This document shows, piece by piece, positions 1-6,545 of a stretch of 11,793 nt of DNA (position 1 is the stretch's first letter; each line of letters begins with the position of its first letter). The position numbers and the translations under genes were made by a program. The DNA lies in assembly GCA_015259305.1 (NCBI GenBank), contig JABZGO010000038.1, positions 1 through 11,793 on the forward strand, written 5' to 3'. Origin of the DNA: Alloprevotella tannerae (GTDB taxonomy: Bacteria > Bacteroidota > Bacteroidia > Bacteroidales > Bacteroidaceae). The notes under the pieces were generated by a model, which saw only the letters and a program-made list of their open reading frames with translations, searched no databases and was not told where the DNA came from.

Positions 1-790
1 CTTCTACGCCCTGTGCAATCATTTGGCGGTATACGTCGACCTTATCGGGCGTGAACATTTCGGGCGCTTCTTTTTTCAGTTCGAGCAAGATGCTGCGGAA
101 GAGCCAGAGGTGCGTGTTCTCGTCGCGATTGATGTAGCGAATTTCTTGAGCCGAGCCGGGCATCTTCCCGTTGCGGCCGAGATTGTAGAAGAACATAAAG
201 CCCGAATAGAAGTAGATGCCTTCGAGAATATAGTTGGCCACGAGCACTTTCATAAATTGGAAGGTCGAGCGGTCGTTCATAAACGCATTGTACAGGTCGC
301 CAATGAATTTATTGCGATTCAGGAGGATGGGGTCGTTCTTCCATTGAAAGAGAATGGCGTCGCGCTCTTCGGGCGAACAGATCGTGTCGAGCATATAGCT
401 GTAGCTCTGCGAATGGACGGCCTCTTGGAAGGTCTGAATATTCAAGCAAAGATTGACCTCGCTCGCCGTGATGTACTCGCTAACGTTGGGCAAGTTGGCC
501 GTCTGAATACTGTCGAGGAAGATAAGAAAGGACAAAATCTTATCGTAAGCTGTGCGCTCGGCCGGCAAGAGTTTGCTGTAGTCTTTCAAATCCTGCCCTA
601 AATTGATCTCTTCGGGAATCCAGAAGTTGTTCATCGCTTGGCGGTACCAATCAGAAACCCATTTGTACTTCATATTATTGAAGTCGTTGAGGTTGGTCGT
701 ATTGCCATTGATCATCCGCTTTTTCGCGGTCTCCGTATCGCCGTGCTCGTTGAAGAGCGGCTTGCGTGTTACGAATTCGTTTGTAGACAT
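1..790 (-). CDS. nrdB: Class Ia ribonucleotide reductase, beta subunit (partial, C-terminus beyond the window)
   Basis: This is the small subunit of aerobic ribonucleotide reductase. It holds the di-iron centre and the tyrosyl radical that NrdA uses to reduce ribonucleoside diphosphates in the cytoplasm. The reading frame begins at the ATG at 790 (MSTNEFVTRKPLF) and stays open to the window edge, giving 263 residues of a protein that is usually about 330-400 aa. By comparison with E. coli NrdB, the iron ligands are visible: D93 (FLDSIQ), E123 and H126 (QEAVHSQSY), E190 (ILEGIYFY), and E224 and H227 (RDENTH). Y130 sits exactly where the radical tyrosine Y122 of E. coli lies. The iron-ligand E190/E224 spacing of 34 residues also matches E. 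coli (204/238). These residues place it in the tyrosyl-radical class Ia rather than the radical-free variants. It starts 35 nt after the nrdA stop codon and is presumably co-transcribed with it. Nothing looks broken in the visible part. Confidence 0.95.
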   Translation of the reverse strand, partial: MSTNEFVTRKPLFNEHGDTETAKKRMINGNTTNLNDFNNMKYKWVSDWYRQAMNNFWIPEEINLGQDLKDYSKLLPAERTAYDKILSFLIFLDSIQTANLPNVSEYITASEVNLCLNIQTFQEAVHSQSYSYMLDTICSPEERDAILFQWKNDPILLNRNKFIGDLYNAFMNDRSTFQFMKVLVANYILEGIYFYSGFMFFYNLGRNGKMPGSAQEIRYINRDENTHLWLFRSILLELKKEAPEMFTPDKVDVYRQMIAQGVE

Positions 791-825
791 AGATGTTGCT
801 TATTTTGTCGACGCCTGCTCTGCAA

Positions 826-3360
826 TTAGGAGGCGCAGGATTCGCATTCGGTTATTTCGAGTGATTTCGAACGTACATAATATATGGTCTTCATTCCGCA
901 CTCCCAGGCTTTGATGTAGAGGTTCAGCACTTGGCGCAAGGTGAAGTCGTTGGTGATGTAGAGATTCACGGATTGAGCTTGGTCTACGTGGCGTTGGCGC
1001 ACACCGGCGGCGCGGATGCTCCAAGTTTGGTCAATCGTATGGGCACTCTTGTAAAGCCACCACGTTTTGTCAGACAATGACGGTGCGACGCGGGCAATCG
1101 TTGCGCCCTTCTTCTCTTCGAGGAAGTAGCGATTCATCACGGGGTCTGTTCCGGCCGTGGTGCCGGCGATGATGGACGTGGAACTTGTCGGTGCGACGGC
1201 CAATAAATAGCCATTGCGCACGCCGGCTTGTGCTACATCGGCCGCTAAGGCTTGCCAATCGGCACTTTCGTATTGGCGGCGGCGGAAATAATCGCCCGTC
1301 TGCCAGTCGGAGCCTTCAAAATATTCGTAGTGCCCCTTTTCTTTGGCCAGCTCCATACTGGCGCGGATCGCATAGTAGTTGATCTTCTCCATCAACTTGT
1401 CGGCTGCTTCGAGGTGCGCTTCGCTCTCCCATACAATTCCTTGCTGTGCCAGATAATGATGGTAGCCCATAATACCTAAGCCTATCGGACGATAGCGGCG
1501 ATTGGTCACGCGAGCATATTCAAGCGGATAATAGTTGAGGTCAATTACATTATCCAAGGCGCGCACGGCGGCATAAACGACGCGCTTTACTTCTGCTTCG
1601 TCATCAAAATTGATCTTGCTCACAACGAGCGAAGCCAAATTGCACACAACGAAGTCGCCGGCCTTTGTCTTTTCTACGATGATGTCGTCGCCTTCGGGCG
1701 TTTTCATCGTTTCTGTTTGAACGGATTGAATCGGAGACATATTCTGCGCAATCTCCACGCAGAGGTTGGAAGAATAGATTATGCCTTTGTGCTTATTGGG
1801 ATTCATATGGTTGACGTGGTCACGGAAGAAGGCAAACGGCGTACCTGTCTCGATGGCCGATTTGAGGATCAGGCGGATGAGATCTTTGAGCAAGACTTCC
1901 GTTTTCGTAATGCGCGCATCGTTGACGCAATCGTTGTAGCGCTGCTCCCATTCGTCGCCGTAGCTATCCTCTAATGCATAACCCTTGATGGTCTGAATTT
2001 CGTGCGGACACATCAGATACCACGACTGGTCCAAGCCTTCGCGCACTTTTTTCCAAAAGAGGTCGGGATAGCAAACGGCGGGGAAAACGTCGTGTGCTTT
2101 CATACGGTCGTCGCCATTGTTCGTGCGCAACTGCAAGAAATCGAGAATGTCTTTGTGCCACACATCCAAATAACATGCGACGGCGCCTGAGCGCACACCC
2201 AGTTGATCTACCGCGACAGCCGTATCGTTGGCCAGTTTGATCCATCTGATCACGCCGCCGGCCGCGCCCTTATAGCCGCGAATGTCGCTGCCGTTGGCGC
2301 GCACTTTACCAAAGTACAAACCCATACCGCCGCCAAACTTAGAGACGTTGGCAAAGTTAGCAATGCTCCGATAGATGCCTTCGAGTGAATCGTCGACCGT
2401 GTCGATGAAGCAACTGGACATCTGGTGATGAGGCTTGCGGGCATTGGCCAAAGTAGGCGTTGCCATCGACACCTGCTGCTTGCTCAGCATATCATAAAAA
2501 GCGCGCACGTGGTCCATACGGTTTTGCGTTTCGCGCATCGCCAAATGCAGTGCAATACCAAGATACATTTCTTGTGGCGTCTCCAGCTGCTCGTGTACAA
2601 AGTTGCGTACCGTATAGCGGCGCAAGAGCAGGTCCAAGCCACTATACGTCAGCAGTCGGTCGCGTTCGGGTTGTAAGAAAGTTTCGGCCAAGTCTATTTC
2701 CGCCTTCGTATAACTTTCAAGAATATACGCGCCGTAATAACCCTCCGTCGTGAGATACGAAAGTTTGTCGTAGAGCGATTGCAGTTGCAGCCCTTCCATC
2801 TTGCGGCGGATGTTCAAGTCGTTTTGGAAACTATACAGGCGGCCGGCTACAAACTCCCAGTCGGGTTCTTCAGCCGTAATACATTCTACGGCGGCCCTTG
2901 TGAGCGCGTGCAGACCCTCCTCAGCCGTCATAGAAGGCTTATGGAAAGCGTGATATTTGCTGACCAATTTGCTGAATGATTTGCAGAGATGCGGGTAGTC
3001 GCGTTGCACGTCTTTAAGCAGACGATGCATACCTTCGAGCCCGATGGTCTGCTCTATTTCGTTGATGTAAGCGCGGTCTTTGGCGCGCTCCTCGCGGTAG
3101 AGAATAAAGCGGCGGGCCTGGCGATAGAAGCCGGCGCGCATCAGTTCTATTTCTACGTTATCTTGTATTTGTTCTACGCGAACTGATCCATTTTCTGCAA
3201 TGCCTTCCAACTCTTTTTCGATGTCAGCGATGAGCGTTTTAAGGGCTTCCGCCGGGCATACCTCGCCAATGCTCGCAAAGGCTGCACACACAGCGTCGCC
3301 TATCTTAGTTGCTTTGTATTTCTCTATTGTTCCGTCGCGCTTTATGATACTAAAAGTCAT
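826..3360 (-). CDS. nrdA: Class Ia ribonucleotide reductase, alpha (catalytic) subunit
   Basis: This is the catalytic large subunit, which with NrdB converts ribonucleoside diphosphates to deoxyribonucleotides. The chosen start gives 844 aa beginning MTFSIIKRDGT. That is the usual opening of an ATP-cone domain (about residues 1-95), the dATP/ATP activity switch. The active-site cysteines are C317 (SSCFID), C534 in NLCVEI with N532 and E536, and C573 (VVCNLAS). The radical-transfer tyrosine pair is Y827-Y828 (KTIYYVR). The redox-active C-terminal pair is C839 and C842 (ECESC), which accepts electrons from thioredoxin or glutaredoxin. The finger-loop region PTSSTSIIAGTT lies at 724-735. The frame extends 24 codons upstream to an ATG at 3432. 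That start is rejected because it would add a non-family extension and lie upstream of the likely promoter at 3395-3402. The gene is complete and leads an nrdAB operon. GC content is visibly higher than in the restriction genes next door. Confidence 0.97.
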   Translation of the reverse strand: MTFSIIKRDGTIEKYKATKIGDAVCAAFASIGEVCPAEALKTLIADIEKELEGIAENGSVRVEQIQDNVEIELMRAGFYRQARRFILYREERAKDRAYINEIEQTIGLEGMHRLLKDVQRDYPHLCKSFSKLVSKYHAFHKPSMTAEEGLHALTRAAVECITAEEPDWEFVAGRLYSFQNDLNIRRKMEGLQLQSLYDKLSYLTTEGYYGAYILESYTKAEIDLAETFLQPERDRLLTYSGLDLLLRRYTVRNFVHEQLETPQEMYLGIALHLAMRETQNRMDHVRAFYDMLSKQQVSMATPTLANARKPHHQMSSCFIDTVDDSLEGIYRSIANFANVSKFGGGMGLYFGKVRANGSDIRGYKGAAGGVIRWIKLANDTAVAVDQLGVRSGAVACYLDVWHKDILDFLQLRTNNGDDRMKAHDVFPAVCYPDLFWKKVREGLDQSWYLMCPHEIQTIKGYALEDSYGDEWEQRYNDCVNDARITKTEVLLKDLIRLILKSAIETGTPFAFFRDHVNHMNPNKHKGIIYSSNLCVEIAQNMSPIQSVQTETMKTPEGDDIIVEKTKAGDFVVCNLASLVVSKINFDDEAEVKRVVYAAVRALDNVIDLNYYPLEYARVTNRRYRPIGLGIMGYHHYLAQQGIVWESEAHLEAADKLMEKINYYAIRASMELAKEKGHYEYFEGSDWQTGDYFRRRQYESADWQALAADVAQAGVRNGYLLAVAPTSSTSIIAGTTAGTDPVMNRYFLEEKKGATIARVAPSLSDKTWWLYKSAHTIDQTWSIRAAGVRQRHVDQAQSVNLYITNDFTLRQVLNLYIKAWECGMKTIYYVRSKSLEITECESCAS

Positions 3361-3389
3361 AGTTGTAGCTGAAATATTAGGGGATAATC

Positions 3390-3425
3390 GGCTACAAAAG
3401 TAGCCAAAAAAGGCCGATTTTTGGC
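3390..3425. repeat. Two abutting inverted repeats over the nrdA promoter
   Basis: The first repeat is GGCTAC-AAAA-GTAGCC (3390-3405): 6-bp perfect arms around a 4-nt centre, covering the -7 element. The second is GCCAAAAA and TTTTTGGC (3403-3410 and 3418-3425): 8-bp perfect arms around a 7-nt spacer, lying just upstream of the -7 element. Their position suggests binding sites for a regulator of deoxynucleotide synthesis, but no regulator can be named. They do not resemble the NrdR-box consensus. Part of the first palindrome may simply reflect the -7 consensus, since TACTTTTGTAG also occurs at the restriction operon promoter. Confidence 0.5.
3395..3402 (-). promoter_or_regulatory. Probable nrdAB promoter (-7 element)
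   Basis: Read on the minus strand, this is TACTTTTG, an exact match to the Bacteroidota -7 consensus TAnnTTTG. It would put transcription start near 3388 and give a leader of about 28 nt before the ATG at 3360. No convincing -33 TTG/TTTG element is seen at the usual 19-21 bp spacing, so the promoter may be weak or need an activator. It is embedded in the palindrome at 3390-3405. Confidence 0.6.
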
Positions 3426-3498
3426 ACGTCATTCATAGAAAAACAATAAGGTTTCGATAGCTTATTTGAACTGGTATTATCTTGTAGCGTATAGCAAT

Positions 3499-3511
3499 AA
3501 GTTGACAACTT
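3499..3511. repeat. 13-bp palindrome upstream of the restriction operon
   Basis: AAGTTG-A-CAACTT has perfect 6-bp arms around one base. It lies 42 bp upstream of the -7 element of the restriction-modification operon, in the intergenic region shared with the divergent nrdAB operon. It could be an operator, but no regulator gene is nearby, and a 13-bp palindrome in AT-rich DNA may be chance. Confidence 0.3.
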
Positions 3512-3553
3512 CATTTTGAGTATAATAAAGCAATTGGTTTCGAATGAAATAAT

Positions 3554-3561
3554 TACTTTTG
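3554..3561 (+). promoter_or_regulatory. Probable promoter (-7 element) of the restriction-modification operon
   Basis: TACTTTTG is an exact match to TAnnTTTG, placed 39 nt before the methyltransferase ATG. A TTGG at 3534-3537 is the best -33 candidate, but its 16-bp spacing is shorter than the usual 19-21. The 11-base string TACTTTTGTAG here is identical to that at the divergent nrdA promoter. Confidence 0.55.
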
Positions 3562-3600
3562 TAGTTCCTCAGATATATTGTAGCTTTATCGTAAAAGATA

Positions 3601-5343
3601 ATGAGTCTTCTAACAAAGGAACAACGACATAAAAATATGTCCGCCAATAAAGGGAAAGGCACACGGCTTGAGTTGTTGTTTGGAAAATTATTATGGAATG
3701 CCGGAATTAGATATCGTAAAAATGATAGTACTATTGTGGGGAAGCCGGATTTCGTTATCCGAAAAATGAAGATAGCCATTTTTTGTGATGGGGAATTTTG
3801 GCATGGAAGAAACTGGGAAACGAGGAAAGGCGATCATAAGAGCAATTGCGAATTTTGGTATTCTAAGATAGAGAGGAATATAGAAAGAGATAAAGAAGTT
3901 AATGAACAGTTGAAAGCACAAGGTTGGGAAATATTTCGTTTTTGGGAGACAGAAATCATTAAAACACCCGATAAGTGCTTAAATAAAATATTGAATTATA
4001 TGAACGCACAAAAAAAAGCAGCAGATAGAATTGCCATTACGCAAATGTGTGGAGAGAGCAAAGTTCTGATGCAAATATACGGTCCTCATTCGCTGAACGA
4101 AGACGGGACTACCATTCCATTTGATGAACAAATGGCAATAGTGTCCCATTATCTTCATAACAGAGGGACTAAAGCTGCGCAAACGTATGAAGATAAAGGA
4201 GAAGGGCTTATCGAAGACATATACAATTTTCAAAATAAAACCATAAACCACCATAACGCTTCAGATGGAGAAACACCCTATGGTTTGTTCTCAGACCTGT
4301 TTGCCGTCCCATTTCTGCCTCCCGAACGCCCGAAGTTTACCTTTATAGACTTATTTGCCGGAATAGGTGGCTTTAGAATGGCAATGCAAAATTTAGGCGG
4401 TAAATGCATCTTTTCATCTGAATGGGATTCACAAGCTCAAAAAACTTATCTTCTTAATTATGGAGAAGTGCCCTTTGGCGATATAACACAAGAAACCACC
4501 AAGGCCTTCGTGCCGGACAATTTTGATCTTTTGTGTGCCGGTTTTCCTTGCCAAGCTTTTTCCTTAGCCGGCAAACGCCTGGGCTTTGAAGAAACACGTG
4601 GTACACTGTTTTTTGATGTAGCTGAGATTCTTCGCCGCAAAAGACCTAAGGCTTTTTTTCTGGAGAATGTAAAAGGATTACTTATACATGACAAAGGAAA
4701 GACGATTCAGACTATTTTGAGGGTTTTGAGAGAAGATTTGAACTATTACGTCCCGGATCCTCAAATCGTAAATGCAATCAATTTCGGGGTTCCGCAGCAT
4801 CGTGAAAGAGTATATATCGTAGGATTTAGAAAGGATCAAAATGTAACAGAGTTTACCTACCCTTCTCCCGTTGATAACACAAAAAGGTTTGCTGATATTA
4901 AAGAGAAGCAAACTGTTTCGGCAAAATATTACTTGTCTACACAGTATATAAAGACACTTGTAGCACATAAGGAACGCCATGCTGCAAAAGGAAACGGATT
5001 TGGATATGAGATAATACCGGATGATGGGGTCGCCAATGCAATTGTTGTTGGAGGAATGGGGCGCGAGCGTAATCTTGTAATAGATCATCGCCTGAAGGAT
5101 TTCACACCGGTAACACATATCAAAGGAGAAGTGAATAGGGAAGGTCTGCGCAGAATGACACCGCGAGAATGGGCACGTCTGCAAGGTTTTCCTGATGATT
5201 TTATTATTGAAGTGTCAGACGCCTCTGCTTATAAGCAGTTTGGTAATTCCGTCGCTATTCCTGCGATTCAAGCAACAGCAATGGAGATAATTAAAAGAAT
5301 AGACCTCTCAAAATCAACGTCATATGCCATTAAGCGGAAATAA
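3601..5343 (+). CDS. Fused Vsr-like mismatch endonuclease and M.HpaII-like DNA (cytosine-5) methyltransferase
   Basis: This is a 580-aa bifunctional protein. Residues 1-135 form a Vsr-like endonuclease: the family opening LTKEQRHKNMSANKGKGT, D50 in KPDF (metal ligand), FWHG with H68, and D97 in NIERD. In E. coli, Vsr nicks at the T:G mismatch left by 5-methylcytosine deamination. Residues 140-243 are a linker I do not recognise. Residues 244-568 are a complete cytosine-C5 methyltransferase: motif I DLFAGIGGF (250-258), motif IV GFPCQ with catalytic C317, motif VI ENV (355-357), motif VIII QHRER (399-403), a short target-recognition region (about 440-515) and motif X QFGNSVA (546-552). The methyltransferase half closely resembles M.HpaII as I remember it, including GNGFGYEII and GGMGRERNLV, so the predicted target is CCGG with the inner C modified. 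The start fits Vsr family N-termini, so the fusion is not an artefact of a wrong start. The gene is AT-rich compared with its flanks and overlaps the downstream endonuclease gene by 20 nt. Confidence 0.93.
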   Translation: MSLLTKEQRHKNMSANKGKGTRLELLFGKLLWNAGIRYRKNDSTIVGKPDFVIRKMKIAIFCDGEFWHGRNWETRKGDHKSNCEFWYSKIERNIERDKEVNEQLKAQGWEIFRFWETEIIKTPDKCLNKILNYMNAQKKAADRIAITQMCGESKVLMQIYGPHSLNEDGTTIPFDEQMAIVSHYLHNRGTKAAQTYEDKGEGLIEDIYNFQNKTINHHNASDGETPYGLFSDLFAVPFLPPERPKFTFIDLFAGIGGFRMAMQNLGGKCIFSSEWDSQAQKTYLLNYGEVPFGDITQETTKAFVPDNFDLLCAGFPCQAFSLAGKRLGFEETRGTLFFDVAEILRRKRPKAFFLENVKGLLIHDKGKTIQTILRVLREDLNYYVPDPQIVNAINFGVPQHRERVYIVGFRKDQNVTEFTYPSPVDNTKRFADIKEKQTVSAKYYLSTQYIKTLVAHKERHAAKGNGFGYEIIPDDGVANAIVVGGMGRERNLVIDHRLKDFTPVTHIKGEVNREGLRRMTPREWARLQGFPDDFIIEVSDASAYKQFGNSVAIPAIQATAMEIIKRIDLSKSTSYAIKRK

Positions 5344-6418
5344 AGGAGAGTGGAGTGAAATATACGCTTTATTCAAACTGTTGGGTGAAGGTGTTGTTTA
5401 TGCTGGAGACGAACACTTGAACCAACTACAGGAGTTGTTTTATCCGATTATTATGATCCTGCGACAGGAGAAAGAGGGCAGTTTCAATTATGAGTTGTGC
5501 GATAAAAACGTTATAATTCAGCAGGCCGGAGATAATGAGACGAAAGAGTTGTTGCGCATTCCTTGTTCTGATTTTTTGATTGAGGCGGAAGCTTTATTGA
5601 AAGAGATTAAAGAGAATAGGGGAGCATTTTCTTTACCTATGATTGAAGCTTTTATGAAAAAAGTTCATTGTTCCTCCTTAAAAGCGAAAGCTTCGGATAA
5701 AACCGACATAAAGATCATTCTACACGACCGGCGTACAAAGATTAATTCAGAAATGGGCTTTAGCATTAAGTCTCAATTGGGCGGGGATTCTACATTGTTA
5801 AATGCAAGTCAAGCCACGAACTTTAATTTCAAAATAGAAGGTGGAGAATTTTCTGATGATGAAATAAATAGGATTAATTCTCTAGAAACCAAACATAAAG
5901 TTCTTGACCGAGTAAATGCCATAAAGGAAAAAGGTGGAAGGTTCGTCTTTGATATGGTGGACAATAAGATTTTTTATGAAAACCTCATGATGCTTGATGG
6001 ACATCTTCCCATTATCATAGCTTATCTTTTATTAGAGCAGTTGAATACAAGTGATTCCAAGTTGAAAGATTTGGTTAAGAAAGTTTCTGAAATTAATCCC
6101 CTACAATTTAATCCAGAGCGAGTATTCTCAATATATGCATATAAGGTGAAGAATTTGCTGACTTCAGTTGCATTAGGGTTGATGCCGAATAAAGCTTGGG
6201 ACGGAAGATACGATGCCAATGGGGGATATATGGTTATCAAGGAAAGTGGTGATATCCTCTGTTATCATTTCTATGATCGGAACAGATTTGAGGATTATTT
6301 GTTTTCGAATGTTTATTTAGAACGTTCTAGTACTTCTCGTCACAAATATGCTACAATTATAAAAGATGCGGAGGGAAAGCTCATTTTTAAACTAAACTTG
6401 CAAGTTCGATTAAAGTAA
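5324..6418 (+). CDS. HpaII-family type II restriction endonuclease
   Basis: This 364-aa protein matches the HpaII restriction endonuclease family, which cleaves unmodified CCGG. HpaII itself is about the same length. Family hallmarks are the opening GNKGEWSEIYALFKLL (5-20), CSSLKA (116-121), DKTDIKI (125-131), EMGFSIKSQLGG (143-154) and TLLNASQATNF (157-167). D128 and K149 are the likely metal-binding and catalytic residues of the nuclease core; that assignment is inferred by motif spacing. The ATG at 5324 lies inside the end of the methyltransferase gene in a different frame, so translation is probably coupled. The order (methyltransferase first) fits the need to protect the host before nuclease builds up. 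No controller (C) protein gene is present. The protein is AT-rich in coding, like its partner, which suggests the pair moved together. No inactivating stop or frameshift is visible. The cut position within CCGG cannot be read from sequence. Confidence 0.92.
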   Translation: MPLSGNKGEWSEIYALFKLLGEGVVYAGDEHLNQLQELFYPIIMILRQEKEGSFNYELCDKNVIIQQAGDNETKELLRIPCSDFLIEAEALLKEIKENRGAFSLPMIEAFMKKVHCSSLKAKASDKTDIKIILHDRRTKINSEMGFSIKSQLGGDSTLLNASQATNFNFKIEGGEFSDDEINRINSLETKHKVLDRVNAIKEKGGRFVFDMVDNKIFYENLMMLDGHLPIIIAYLLLEQLNTSDSKLKDLVKKVSEINPLQFNPERVFSIYAYKVKNLLTSVALGLMPNKAWDGRYDANGGYMVIKESGDILCYHFYDRNRFEDYLFSNVYLERSSTSRHKYATIIKDAEGKLIFKLNLQVRLK

Positions 6419-6545
6419 AGGCGAAAAATTGGAGGATCGGATAAGGTGGTTGAGGTTTTATGTTGAACTCAAAGAGGTCAAACTAGTTACAATCTAAACA
6501 ATGTCGGAGATATTTATTTCGACACAACATATAATATATAACAAG

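Noticed and set aside
23..601. Plus-strand open frame of 192 codons opposite nrdB
   Set aside because: It is the antisense shadow of a clearly conserved NrdB reading frame and has no recognisable protein features.
3361..3432. In-frame upstream extension of nrdA to the ATG at 3432
   Set aside because: The added 24 residues are not typical of the family. The probable -7 element at 3395-3402 lies downstream of that ATG, and the ATG at 3360 gives the usual ATP-cone start.
3433..3600. Possible controller (C) protein gene or mobile-element ends beside the restriction system
   Set aside because: No plausible helix-turn-helix coding frame is present, and no direct repeat matching 6419-6545 was found by eye.
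4678..5184. Minus-strand open frame of 168 codons inside the methyltransferase gene
   Set aside because: It is antisense to conserved methyltransferase motifs, and its translation looks like no protein family I know.
6501..6545. In-frame upstream start of the lipoprotein gene
   Set aside because: It would place 15 mostly polar residues before the signal peptide; the ATG at 6546 gives a normal lipoprotein signal.
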